From the NCBI RefSeq assembly GCF_009857835.1, contig NZ_WWCL01000003.1:62001-126000 (forward strand): a stretch of 64,000 nt of DNA. Direction: 5' to 3'. Below are positions 9,484-20,000 of this stretch, piece after piece (the stretch's first letter is position 1; each line of letters starts with the position of its first letter). This DNA is from Duganella fentianensis (GTDB lineage Bacteria > Pseudomonadota > Gammaproteobacteria > Burkholderiales > Burkholderiaceae_D). A program made the translations under genes and the position numbers. The notes below the pieces were generated by a model. That model did no database searches, was not told where the DNA came from, and saw only the letters and a program-made list of their open reading frames with translations.

Positions 9484-9493
9484 GTCGCTGGTC

Positions 9494-12400
9494 TTACTTG
9501 GCAACCAATATGCCGTGGCTGGCCGTGCTTTGCAGCGCTTTCAGACGCAGCGTTTCGTCGCTGGTGCTGACTGCCGTGCTGGCCGTCAGCTGGGCTGCCG
9601 AGTAGTCCTTCAGGGCACCGGCCAGTGCTGCCGCACCGGACGCCACACCCGAACCCGGCACTTCCAGCTTGGCCGTGCTGCCTGCCGCCGTGGCCGCATT
9701 GTCGAAGCTCGACAGTGCCTGGCTCAGGTTGCTGACTGCTGCACTCAGGCTGGCACCCGGAGCGACCGCACTCATCTGGAACCACACGTCGGCTGCCGCA
9801 TGGCTGCTGCCGTCGCTGGTTTCGAAGGTCGAGGTCAGACCGACGATGTTGCCGTTGTTGTAGGACACCTCCTGCTTGGCGTTCAGGTTCAGCTTGGTGA
9901 TGCCCAGCTGATCCAGCGATTTCAGCTCGCCCGCCTGGCTGACACCGTCGGCGTTGCCATCCACCCAGACTTTAAGCTGGGCAAAGGCGCTGTCCTTGGC
10001 ATCCACCACACCGTCCTGGTTGCTATCGAGCGCGGCCAGTGCTTCGTAGCCGGTCTGGGCTTTCTGACCGTTGGCCAGCGTGGTGGCCGAGCCGAACAGC
10101 TCGCTACCATCGTTGATCACACCGTCACCGTTGCGGTCCAGCGCCAGCAGGCCGTCGTTACCGCCTACCCAGCCCGTAGCAGCCTTGTTACCGGTGGCCA
10201 GCAGGTCGAACTGTACGCCGGCGGCCAGATTCAGCGTGCTCACGCCGTTGCCGTCCAGATCCAGCACGATAGGCGTACCCAGCGGCGAAGCCAGGGCAGC
10301 GATCTGTGCCGTAGTCAGGCCCGGTACCTGGGCGCTGTTGATGGCGCACACCTGGGCGCTGGTCAGCGCATGGATCTGATCGGTGCTCAGCTTGCTGATC
10401 TGGTCGGTGCTCAGGCCCGCCATGGCGCCGGTACGCAGTGCCACCAGATCCTGGGTTTCCAGCGCCACCAGCTGATCGGTGGTCAGTACTTTGACCTGGG
10501 CGCTGGTCAGCGCTGCCACCTGGCCGCTCGACAGGCTGACGATCTGGTTGGTCGTCAGGGCCGATACCTGGGTGGTTTTCAGCGAAGCGATGGCCGCCGT
10601 TTTCAGTACTGCTACCTGATCCGTACCCAGTGCAGCCAGCGCATCGGTCGACAGGGCGGCGACCTGGCCCGAGGTCAGCGCAGCTGCCTGGATGGTGGTA
10701 ATCGCGGCGGCCTGATGGGTGCTCAGGGCATTGGCCAGGTTGGCCGTGCTCAGGGCAACGATCTGGCCGGTGCTCAGGTTGCTCAGCTGGTCGGTGGTGA
10801 GTGCCGTCAGCTGGGCCGATTTGAGCGCGGCGATGGTGCTGGTTTTCAGCGAGCTCAGATCTGCCGTTTCGATGGCTGCCACATTGTCGGTGGACAGTAC
10901 GCCGAACTGGCCGGTGCTCAGCACATACAGCTGGCTGGACGACAGTGCCACCATCTGTGCCGTGGTCAGGCCATCGGCCAGATTGGCCGTGCTCAGTGCC
11001 GAAACCTGGGCAGTGGTCAGGGCGGTGATCTGGTCCGTGCTCAGCGCGTTCAGCTGGGCCGAGCGCAGACCATTCAGGGCCGTGGTTTTCAGCGCAGCCA
11101 GATCGGCCGTTTCCAGTGCCACCACCGAGTCCGTACCCAGCGCATTGAGCTGGGCGCTGGTCAGCGCGGCGGCCTGGGTGGTGCTCAGGGCAACGATCTG
11201 GTTGGTGGTCAGCGCCACGGCCTGCTTGGTGGCCAGTGCGGCGATCACCGAAGTTTTCAGCGCCACGATATCGTCCGTTACCAGCGCGGCCACATTGTCG
11301 GTGCTCAGGGCAGCGAACTGGGTCGAGCTCAGTACGGCCGCCTGGGCCGTCGTCAGGGCCACCGTCTGGTCGCTGGTCAGCGCACTCACGCTGGCCGTGC
11401 TCAGTGCAGCGGTCTGGCCAGTGGTCAGGTTGGACAGCTGGTTGGTGGTCAGTGCGGCCAGCTGCACGGTTTTCAGTGCGGCGATCACATTGGTTTTCAG
11501 CGCAGCCAGATCAGCCGTCTCGATCGCTGCCACATTGTCCGAGGACAGGGCCGAGAACTGCAGCGTGGTCAGTACGCCCAGCTGGCTGGAGCTCAGTGCC
11601 ACGATCTGGTTAGTGGTCAGCGCGTTGGCGATGTTGGCCGTGCTCAGCGCTGCGACCTGACCCGTTTTCAGTGCGGTGATCTGGTCGGTGGTCAGGGCCG
11701 TGGCTTCGGCCGAGGTCAGTGCACCGATGGCTGCCGTTTTCAGGGCGCCAATATCATCCGTTTCGATGGCCACGATGGAATCACTGCCCAGCGCCACCAC
11801 TTGCGCGCTGCTCAGCGCGGCGATCTGGTTGCTGCTCAGTGCCACAACCTGTTTGGTGGTCAGCGCCACCGCCTGCTTGGTGGACAGACCGGCGATGGTG
11901 GCCGTCTTCATCACGGCGATATCATCGGTTTCCAGTGCCACGATGTTGTCGGTGCTCAGCGCCACAGCCTGGCTGGAAGTCAGCACGGCAGCCTGATCGG
12001 TCGACAGGGCCACCACCTGGTCGCTGGTCAGCGACGCCATATTGGCGGTGGTGATCGCCAGCACCTGGCCAGTGGTCAGGTTGGACAGCTGGTTGGTGGT
12101 CAGTGCAGCCAGCTGGGCCGATTTCAGCGAAGCGATGATGGCCGTGCGCAGACCGACGATGTCGGCCGTTTCGATGGCAGCGATGGAATCGGTCGCCAGC
12201 GCAGCGAACTGCAGCGTGCTGAAAGCACCGAACTGGTTCGAGCTCATGGCCACGATCTGGTTGGTAGTCAGGGCATTGGCGATATTGGCCGTGCTCAGTG
12301 CCGCCACCTGGCTGGTTTTCAGCGCGGTGATCTGCTCGGTGGTCAGGGCCGTAGCTTCGGCCGAGGTCAGTGCACCGATGGCCGCCGTTTTCAGCGCACC

Positions 12401-15400
12401 GATGTCGTCCGTCTCGATGGCGACGATGGAGTCGCTACCCAGCGCCACCACTTGCGCGCTATTCAGCGCAGCCACCTGGTTGCTGCTCAGGGCCACTACC
12501 TGCTTGGTGGTCAGGGCCACCGCCTGTTTGGTGGACAGGCCGGCAATGGTCGCCGTTTTCAGGACAGCGATATCGTCCGTTTCCAGTGCCACGATGTTGT
12601 CGGTGCTCAGTGCCACCACCTGGCTGGAAGTCAGCACAGCGGCCTGGTCGGTCGACAGCGCCACCACCTGATCGCTGGTCAGCGAAGCCATATTGGCGGT
12701 GCTGATTGCCAGCACCTGGCCGGTGGTCAGGTTGGACAGCTGGTTGGTCGTCAGTGCGGCCAGCTGGGCCGATTTCAGCGAAGCGATGATGGCCGTACGC
12801 AGACCCACCACATCGGCCGTTTCGATGGCAGCGATGGAATCGGTGGCCAGCGCGGCGAACTGCTGGGTGCTGAAGGCACCGAACTGGTTCGAGCTCATCG
12901 CCACGATCTGGTTGGTAGTCAGCGCATTGGCAATGTTCGCCGTGCTCAGCGCGGCAACCTGATTGGTTTTCAGCGCAGTGATCTGGTCGGTGGTCAGAGC
13001 CGTGGCTTCGGCCGAAGTCAGCGCGCTGATGGCGGCCGTTTTCAGCGAACCGATGTCGTCCGTCTCGATGGCGACGATGGAATCGCTGCCCAGGGCCACC
13101 ACTTGTGCGCTGCTCAGGGCGCCGATCTGGGCGCTGCTCAGTGCCACCACCTGTTTGGTGGTCAGGGCGGCCGCCTGCTTGGTCGACAGACCGGCAATGG
13201 TGGCGGTTTTCAGGACAGCGATATCGTCCGTTTCCAGCGCCACGATGTTGTCCGTGCTGAGGGCAACGGCCTGGCTGGAAGTCAGTACAGCGGCCTGATC
13301 GGTCGACAGGGCGACCACCTGGTCGCTGGTCAGCGAAGCCATATTGGCCGTAGTGATCGCCAGAATCTGGCCGGTGGTCAGATTCGACAGCTGGTTGGTG
13401 GTCAGGGCAGCCAGCTGGGCCGATTTCAGCGAAGCGATGATGGCCGTGCGCAGACCGACGATATCGGCCGTTTCGATGGCGGCGATGGAGTCGGTCGCCA
13501 GTGCAGCGAACTGCAGCGTGCTGAAGGCGCCGAACTGGTTCGAGCTCATCGCCACGATCTGGTTGGTGGTCAGGGCATTGGCGATATTCGCCGTGCTCAG
13601 CGCTGCAACCTGATTGGTTTTCAGCGCGGTGATCTGGTCGGTGGTCAGGGCCGTGGCTTCGGCCGAGGTCAGCGCTGCAACCGCACTGGTTTTCAGGGCA
13701 CCGATGTCGTCGGTTTCGATGGCCACGACGGAATCGCTGCCCAGTGCTACCACTTGTGCGCTGCTCAGGGCGCCGATCTGGGCGCTGCTCAGGGCGACGA
13801 CCTGTTTGGTGGTCAGGGCGGCCGCCTGTTTGGTCGACATACCGGCGATGGTGGCGGTTTTCAGGACGGCGATATCGTCCGTTTCCAGCGCCACCACATT
13901 ATCCGTGCTCAGGGCGACGAACTGGCCGGAAGTCAGCACGGCAGCCTGGTCGGTGGTCAGGGCCACGACCTGATCGCTGGTCAGCGCGGCCAGATTCACG
14001 GTGGTCAGTGCCAGCACCTGGCCGGTGGTCAGGTTGGACAGCTGGTTGGTGGTCAGGGCAGCCAGCTGGGCGGTTTTCAGCGAAGCGATGATGGCCGTGC
14101 GCAGACCGACGATATCGGCCGTCTCGATGGCGGCGATGGAGTCGGTGGCCAGTGCTGCAAACTGTGCGGTGCTCATGGCGCCGAACTGGTTCGAGCTCAT
14201 CGCCACGATCTGGTTGGTGGTGAGCGCATTGGCGATGTTCGCCGTGCTCAGCGCTGCGATCTGGCTGGTTTTCAGCGCAGTGATCTGGTCGGTGGTCAGG
14301 GCCGTGGCTTCGGCCGAGGTCAGGGCCGTAATTGCGCTGGTTTTGAGCGAGCCGATGTCGTCCGTTTCGATAGCAACAATGTTGTCGCTACCCATGGCCA
14401 CCACTTGTGCGCTGCTCAGCGCGCCGATCTGGGCGCTGCTCAGGGCGACGACCTGCTTGGTGGTCAGTGCCAGCGTCTGTTTGGTGGAGAGGCCGGCGAT
14501 GGTGGCCGTTTTCAGCACGGCGATATCGTCCGTTTCCATCGCTACGATGTTGTCCGTGGTCAGGGCAACGGCCTGGTTAGACGTCAGTACGGCAACCTGA
14601 TCGGTCGACAGGGCCACCACCTGGTCGCTGGTCAGCGCGGCCATATTGGCCGTCGTGATCGCCAGTACCTGGCCAGTGGTCAGGTTAGACAGCTGGTTGG
14701 TGGTCAGCGCGGCCAGCTGGGCGGTTTTCAGCGAAGCGATGATAGCCGTGCGCAGACCGACGATATCGGCCGTTTCGATGGCAGCGATGGAATCGGTGGA
14801 CAGCGCTGCGAACTGGGCAGTGCTGAAGGCGCCGAACTGGTTCGAGCTCATCGCCACGATCTGATTCGTGGTGAGCGCTTGCGAAATATTTGCCGTGGTC
14901 AATGCACCGATCTGGCCGGTTTTCAGGGCGCCGATCTGGTTGGTCGTCAGGGCGGCGACTTCGGCCGAGGTCATGGCCGTGAAGGCAGCCGTTTTCAGGG
15001 CGCCGATATCATCGGTTTCAATTGCGATGATCGAGTCGCTACCCATGGCGACTACTTGCGCGCTGCTCAGTGCAGCCACCTGGTTGCTGCCCAGTGCCAC
15101 CACCTGGTTGGTGGTCAGTGCCACCGCCTGCTTGGTCGACAGGCCGGCAATGGTCGACGTCTTGAGCGCAGCGATATCGTCGGTTTCCATGGCCGCCAGA
15201 TTGTCGGTGCTCAGCGCGACGATCTGGGCCGAGGTCAGGGTTGCCGCCTGGCTGGTGCTCAGTGCCACGACCTGATCGCTGGTCAGCGCACCCATATTGG
15301 TGGTGGTGATGGCCAGAATCTGGTTATTGGTCAGGTTGGAAACCTGGTTGGTGGTCAGCGCGGCCAGCTGGGCCGTTTTGAGCGCCGCGATAATGCTGGT

Positions 15401-16777
15401 GCGCAGGCTGGACAGGTCTTCCGTTTCGATGGCTGCCACATTGTCCGTACCCAGTGCCGCGAACTGCACGGTGCTGAAGGCGCCGAACTGGTTGGAGCTC
15501 AGTGCGACGACCTGATTGGTCGTGAGCGCCTGGGAAATATTTGCCGTGCTCAGTGCGGCAACCTGACCGGTTTTCAGTGCACTGATCTGTTGCGTCGTCA
15601 TGGCATTGATTTCAGCCGACGTCATGGCGTTAATGGCGGCCGTTTTCAGGGCGCCGATGTCATCGGTCTCGATGGCGATGACGGAATCACTGCCCAGCGC
15701 TACCACTTGTGCGCTGCTCAGCGCAGCAATCTGGTTGCTGCTCAGTGCCACCACCTGGTTGGTGGTCAGCGCGGCAGCCTGCTTGGTCGACAGACCGGCG
15801 ATGGTCGAAGTCTTGAGGGCCGCGATATCGTCGGTTTCCATCACGGCGAGATTGTCCGTGCTGATTGCCACAGCCTGGCTGGAGCTCAGGACGGCGGCCT
15901 GTGCGGTCGACATGGCCACCACCTGGTCGCTGGTCATTGCGCCCATGCTGGCAGTGCTCAGCGCGGCTATCTGGGCCGTGGTCAGATTGGAGAATTGATT
16001 GGTAGTCAGTGCGGCCAGCTGCACAGTTTTCAGCGAGGCGATGATGCCCGTCTTCAGCGCAGCCAGATCCACCGTCTCGATGGCGGCCACGGTATCGCTG
16101 CCGAGGGCGGCAAACTGGGTCGAGCTCAGCGTTGCCAGCTGGGTCGAGCTCATGGCCACGACCTGATCCGTCGACAGGCCCGAGGCGAGCGAACGCGTGC
16201 TCAGCGCTGCAACCTGTGCCGTGGTCAGATTGCTGACCTGATCCGTGGTCAGCGCTGCCATCTGCTGGGTATTCAGGGCATTGATCACGCCCGTCTTGAT
16301 CGCAGCCAGATCCGCCGTTTCCAGTGCGGCCACGCCATCGGTCGACATCGCCACGATCTGGCGGCTGGACAAGGCGGCAGCCTGACCGTTGGTCAGCGCC
16401 ACGATCTGGTTGGTGGTCAGTGCACCCATCTGCAGCGTGGTCAGGCCCGCTACCGTCGACGTTTTGAGTGCGGCGAAATCATCGGTTTCCAGCGCTACCA
16501 GGCTATCCGTGCTCATGGCCGCCACCTGGGCCGAGCTCAGAATGGCAATTTGCGCAGTGGAGAAGGCAACCACCTGGTTGGTGGTCAGGCCCAGGCCCAG
16601 TTCGCGCGTGGTCAGTACGGCCATGTGCGAGGTAGTGAGCGCGCCTATCTGGTCGGTCGTAAACGCACCAAACTGCGCTGAACTCAGCGCTGCCACATCG
16701 GCGGTAGCTAACAGCGAAATCGCGTCCGTCGACAGTGCGGCGATTTGGTCCGTGGACATGCTGGTTACGATAGACAT
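9494..16777 (-). CDS. Giant octapeptide-repeat Ca-binding protein, candidate type I secretion substrate (copy 1)
   Basis: About 2427 residues. It has no signal peptide: octapeptides of the type A-L-[ST]-[ST]-x-[QD]-[IV]-x begin directly after the start and run about 2160 residues (roughly 270 octads). Every octad has a Ser/Thr pair. The last 260 residues form a distinct domain: IVLDLDGNGVSTL, GVQFDL, then three EF-hand-like loops (DRNGDGVINDGSE, DSNQDGVVDAKD, DGNADGVSQAGE). This resembles the C-terminal Ca-binding region seen in FrpC-like type I substrates. The ATG at 16777 is preferred over 16783 because AAGGAG is 7 bases before it but only 1 base before the other. An exporter operon follows downstream. 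Likely a cell-surface or released adhesin or matrix protein; the function itself is not known. Databases may call such proteins heme utilization proteins, for which nothing is visible here. Confidence 0.85.
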   Translation of the reverse strand: MSIVTSMSTDQIAALSTDAISLLATADVAALSSAQFGAFTTDQIGALTTSHMAVLTTRELGLGLTTNQVVAFSTAQIAILSSAQVAAMSTDSLVALETDDFAALKTSTVAGLTTLQMGALTTNQIVALTNGQAAALSSRQIVAMSTDGVAALETADLAAIKTGVINALNTQQMAALTTDQVSNLTTAQVAALSTRSLASGLSTDQVVAMSSTQLATLSSTQFAALGSDTVAAIETVDLAALKTGIIASLKTVQLAALTTNQFSNLTTAQIAALSTASMGAMTSDQVVAMSTAQAAVLSSSQAVAISTDNLAVMETDDIAALKTSTIAGLSTKQAAALTTNQVVALSSNQIAALSSAQVVALGSDSVIAIETDDIGALKTAAINAMTSAEINAMTTQQISALKTGQVAALSTANISQALTTNQVVALSSNQFGAFSTVQFAALGTDNVAAIETEDLSSLRTSIIAALKTAQLAALTTNQVSNLTNNQILAITTTNMGALTSDQVVALSTSQAATLTSAQIVALSTDNLAAMETDDIAALKTSTIAGLSTKQAVALTTNQVVALGSNQVAALSSAQVVAMGSDSIIAIETDDIGALKTAAFTAMTSAEVAALTTNQIGALKTGQIGALTTANISQALTTNQIVAMSSNQFGAFSTAQFAALSTDSIAAIETADIVGLRTAIIASLKTAQLAALTTNQLSNLTTGQVLAITTANMAALTSDQVVALSTDQVAVLTSNQAVALTTDNIVAMETDDIAVLKTATIAGLSTKQTLALTTKQVVALSSAQIGALSSAQVVAMGSDNIVAIETDDIGSLKTSAITALTSAEATALTTDQITALKTSQIAALSTANIANALTTNQIVAMSSNQFGAMSTAQFAALATDSIAAIETADIVGLRTAIIASLKTAQLAALTTNQLSNLTTGQVLALTTVNLAALTSDQVVALTTDQAAVLTSGQFVALSTDNVVALETDDIAVLKTATIAGMSTKQAAALTTKQVVALSSAQIGALSSAQVVALGSDSVVAIETDDIGALKTSAVAALTSAEATALTTDQITALKTNQVAALSTANIANALTTNQIVAMSSNQFGAFSTLQFAALATDSIAAIETADIVGLRTAIIASLKSAQLAALTTNQLSNLTTGQILAITTANMASLTSDQVVALSTDQAAVLTSSQAVALSTDNIVALETDDIAVLKTATIAGLSTKQAAALTTKQVVALSSAQIGALSSAQVVALGSDSIVAIETDDIGSLKTAAISALTSAEATALTTDQITALKTNQVAALSTANIANALTTNQIVAMSSNQFGAFSTQQFAALATDSIAAIETADVVGLRTAIIASLKSAQLAALTTNQLSNLTTGQVLAISTANMASLTSDQVVALSTDQAAVLTSSQVVALSTDNIVALETDDIAVLKTATIAGLSTKQAVALTTKQVVALSSNQVAALNSAQVVALGSDSIVAIETDDIGALKTAAIGALTSAEATALTTEQITALKTSQVAALSTANIANALTTNQIVAMSSNQFGAFSTLQFAALATDSIAAIETADIVGLRTAIIASLKSAQLAALTTNQLSNLTTGQVLAITTANMASLTSDQVVALSTDQAAVLTSSQAVALSTDNIVALETDDIAVMKTATIAGLSTKQAVALTTKQVVALSSNQIAALSSAQVVALGSDSIVAIETDDIGALKTAAIGALTSAEATALTTDQITALKTGQVAALSTANIANALTTNQIVALSSSQLGVLTTLQFSALSSDNVAAIETADLAALKTNVIAALKTVQLAALTTNQLSNLTTGQTAALSTASVSALTSDQTVALTTAQAAVLSSTQFAALSTDNVAALVTDDIVALKTSVIAALATKQAVALTTNQIVALSTTQAAALTSAQLNALGTDSVVALETADLAALKTTALNGLRSAQLNALSTDQITALTTAQVSALSTANLADGLTTAQMVALSSSQLYVLSTGQFGVLSTDNVAAIETADLSSLKTSTIAALKSAQLTALTTDQLSNLSTGQIVALSTANLANALSTHQAAAITTIQAAALTSGQVAALSTDALAALGTDQVAVLKTAAIASLKTTQVSALTTNQIVSLSSGQVAALTSAQVKVLTTDQLVALETQDLVALRTGAMAGLSTDQISKLSTDQIHALTSAQVCAINSAQVPGLTTAQIAALASPLGTPIVLDLDGNGVSTLNLAAGVQFDLLATGNKAATGWVGGNDGLLALDRNGDGVINDGSELFGSATTLANGQKAQTGYEALAALDSNQDGVVDAKDSAFAQLKVWVDGNADGVSQAGELKSLDQLGITKLNLNAKQEVSYNNGNIVGLTSTFETSDGSSHAAADVWFQMSAVAPGASLSAAVSNLSQALSSFDNAATAAGSTAKLEVPGSGVASGAAALAGALKDYSAAQLTASTAVSTSDETLRLKALQSTASHGILVAK
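10290..16770 (-). repeat. 24-bp/651-bp hierarchical coding repeat array, copy 1
   Basis: Octapeptide codon repeats (24 bp) organised in higher-order units of 651 bp (27 octads, one of them 9 residues long). The same GAGCTC-containing site recurs at 10939, 11590, 12241, 12892, 13543, 14194, 14845, 15496 and 16147, exactly 651 bp apart, so at least nine units are in phase without a length change. The middle units (about 11.7-14.9 kb) are most alike and the ends more diverged. Confidence 0.93.
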
Positions 16778-16821
16778 TGCCATTCTCCTTGGGATCCTGC
16801 CGTAACGGTACGGACGGGAAA

Positions 16822-16852
16822 GGGAGCCGAGGAATTTTGGGCGTCGGCTCCC
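16822..16852 (-). promoter_or_regulatory. Leader hairpin of giant repeat gene copy 1
   Basis: A 9-bp perfect inverted repeat, GGGAGCCGA and TCGGCTCCC, with a 13-base loop in the untranslated leader. It begins 45 bases upstream of the preferred start at 16777. A hairpin with different sequence sits at the same distance before copy 2, which suggests a shared leader design. Confidence 0.55.
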
Positions 16853-17050
16853 GAATTATTTAGTAATTTCTAGTGTCACTGCTTGTTACTGCTGGTCGCC
16901 ACCGCACTTTAAAGACGGCGCGGCTCTCCCGGTTTAGTTCTTAACGTCAATTCCGCAAGCAACTTTAGTACTCCACTGCAAATCCCGGCGACGGCTCCTG
17001 CCTCTTCCACGGCTCAGGTGGAATCAGCATCAGCAGAAATGGGAAAAGCT

Positions 17051-17086
17051 AACTGCCGGTCACTGCATACACAGTGACCGGCAGTT
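17051..17086 (-). terminator. Terminator hairpin of giant repeat gene copy 2
   Basis: A 15-bp perfect stem, AACTGCCGGTCACTG and CAGTGACCGGCAGTT, with loop CATACA, six bases after the stop at 17092. On the minus strand it is followed by AGCTTTTCCC, so the T-run is short but the stem is very strong. Confidence 0.85.
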
Positions 17087-17091
17087 ACCGC

Positions 17092-20000
17092 TTATTTGTG
17101 CGGCGCTGCCAGGAAGCCTTGTGCAGACTGCAAGGCTTTCAGGCGCAGACTGTCATCGCTGGCCGTCATTGCAACACTACCCTGACCGGCTGCGACGAAG
17201 TGCTGCATGGCGTCCGCCAGCTGGGCTGCGCTGGCAGCCAGTGCACCGCCCGGCAGATCGAGCTGGCCCGTCGCCGCAGCGGCTGGTGCTGCGGCAAAGC
17301 TGGACAGCGCCTGGGTCAGACCACTGACGCTGCTGCTCAGGCTGGTAGCCGGCGCCGTCGCGAACCATACATCAGCTGCCGTATGGGTCGCACCGTCGCT
17401 GGTTTCGTAGCTCGAGGTCAGGCCCACTACGTTGCCGTTGTTGAGAGAAACGTTGCGGCTGACATCGAGGTTCAGCTTGGTGATGCCCAGCTGATCCAGC
17501 GATTGCAGTTCATTGGCCTGGCTGACGCCATCGGCATTGCCATCGACCCAGACTTTCAGGCTGGCGAAGCTGGCGTCCTTGGCATCGACCGTACCATCCT
17601 GGTTGCTATCGAGCTCAGCCAGCGCATCGTAGCCGGTGGTGGCTTTCTGGCCATTCGCCAGCGTGGTGCCGGAACCGAACAGCTCGCTACCGTCGTTGAT
17701 CACGCCATCGCCATTGCGATCCATCACCAGCAGACCGTCGCCGCCACCGATCCAGCCCGTGCTGACTTTGTTGCCGTCCGCAGCCAGATCGAACTGCACG
17801 CCCTGCTTGATGCTCAGGGTCTGGATGCCGTTGCCATTCAGATCCAGCGTGATCGGGGTCAGGCTGGCCCAGGCGCGAATCTGGTCAGTGCTCATGGCCT
17901 GTACCTGATCGGTGCGCAGTGCAGTCAGCTGGGCTTCCGTCATCGCATGTACCTGGTTGGTGCTCAGGGCCGTGATGTCATTGGTGGTCAGGGCACGCAA
18001 CTGGTTGGTGCTCAGACCGGCAATCACGCTGGTCGACAGCGCTGCCACGTCACCCGTGGTCAGGGCAGCCACAGCCGCGGTGCTGATGCCGATGAACTGG
18101 CGGCTGCTCAGCGCGGCAACCTGCGCGGTGGTGATGCCGGCAGCCTGCTGCGTGCTCAGGCCGGTCAGCTGGGCGCTGGTCAGGGCAGCAAAGCCGGCCG
18201 TCGATACGGCGGCCAGATCAGCCGTTTCCAGCGCTGCCAGACTGCGGGTGCTGAGTGCAGCCAACTGTACCGTTGCCAGCGAAGCCGCTTGCGCCGTAGT
18301 CAGAGCAACCAGCTGGTTGGTCGACAGCACGTTGATATTGCCACCCAGTGCGGCGACCTGTGCAGTCGACAGATTTTCCACCTGGGCAGTGCTCAGGCCC
18401 GTCAGCTGCACAGTACGCAGAGCAGCCACATCGTTGGTGCTCAGGCCACCCAGATCGGCCGTTTCGATGGCGCCCACCGCGTTGCTGCTCAGAGCAGCGA
18501 TCTGTGCGGTGCTCATGCTGCTGATCTGGTTCGAGGTCAGGGCAACCACCTGGTTGGTGCTCAGGCTGGCGATGGCGTTGGTGCTCAGGGCTACCAGCGA
18601 TGCGGTCGCCAGCGAGTTCACCTGACCAGTACCCAGTGCCGACACCTGTGCCGTGCTCAGGGCAGCGATGGCAGCGGTAGCGATGGCATTCAGATCCACC
18701 GTTTCCAGTGCCGCGACGGCCTGGCTAGTGAACGCAGTAATTTGCGCCGAACCCAGTACTGCCGCCTGATTGCTGCTCAGAGCCACCACCTGATTGGTGC
18801 TCAGCGATTTCACCTGATTGGTGGTCAGCGTAGCCACCGCACCGGTGCTCATGGCGGCGAAGTCGGCCGTTTCCATGGCAGCGATGGCGCCCGTGCTCAG
18901 GGCGACGACTTGTGCCGTACGCAGCGACGAGGCTTGTGCCGTCGTCAGCGCCACCACCTGGTTGGTGCTCAGCGAAGCGAAGGCGGCGGTGCTCAGCGCG
19001 GAGACCTGGCTAGTATCCAGGTTGGCGACTTGTGCCGTGGTCAGACCGACCACCTGTGCGGTGCGCAGGGCAGCCACATCATTGGTGCTCAGGCCACCCA
19101 GATCGGCCGTTTCGATGGCGCCCACAGCGTTGCTGCTCAGGGCAGCGATCTGTGCGGTGCTCATGCTGCTGAGCTGGTTCGAGGTCAGGGCCACAGCCTG
19201 ATTGGTGCTCAGGCTGGCGATGGCGTTGGTGCTCAGAGCGGCCAGCGATGCCGTGGCCAGCGAGTTGACCTGACCGGTGCCCAGTGCAGCGACTTGAGCG
19301 GTGCTCAGGGCAGCGATACCGGCCGTGGCGATCGCGTTCAGATCGACAGTTTCCAGTGCGGCGATCGCATTGGTGTTCAGGGCCGACACTTGCGCGGTAG
19401 TCAGGGCAGCAGCTTCGCCGGTGCTCAGTGCCACCACCTGGTTGGTGGTCAGCGATTTCACCTGATTGGTGGTCAGCGCAGCGACAGCACCGGTGCTCAG
19501 GGCGGCGAAGTCGGCCGTTTCCATCGCAGCAATCGCGCCCGTGCTCAGGGCCACCACTTGTGCCGTACGCAGCGAGGAGGCTTGTGCCGTGGTCAGCGCC
19601 ACCACCTGGTTGGTGCTCAGCGAAGCGAAGGCAGCAGTGCTCAGCGCGGTGATCTGGTTGGTGTCCAGATTCGCGACTTGTGCCGTGGTCAGACCAACCA
19701 CCTGTGCGGTGCGCAGGGCAGCGACATCATTGGTGCTCAGGCCACCCAGATCAGCCGTTTCGATGGCGCCGACAGCGTTGCTGCTCAGGGCAGCGATCTG
19801 TGCGGTGCTCATGCTGCTGAGCTGGTTCGAGGTCAGGGCCACAGCCTGGTTGGTGCTCAGGCTGGCGACAGCGTTGGTGCTCAGGGCGGCCAGCGATGCC
19901 GTGGCCAGCGAGTTCACCTGACCGGTACCCAGTGCAGCGACCTGACCGGTGCTCAGGGCAGCGATACCGGCCGTGGCGATGGCGTTCAGATCGACGGTTT

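Larger units (their letters stand above)
9161..9493. other. Intergenic region between exporter operon and first giant repeat gene
   Basis: No gene is supported here. It holds the two tandem hairpins ending the giant repeat gene (9430-9483) and presumably the promoter of the exporter operon. A further hairpin with arms AAGGCCG and CGGCCTT (about 9322-9343) lies in the untranslated leader of the exporter. No promoter with both good -35 and -10 boxes was found. Confidence 0.6.
16778..17091. other. Intergenic region between the two giant repeat genes
   Basis: About 310 bp without a gene. It holds the terminator of copy 2 (17051-17086) and the leader and promoter region of copy 1 on the minus strand, including a hairpin at 16822-16852. 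No convincing promoter boxes were found. Confidence 0.6.
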
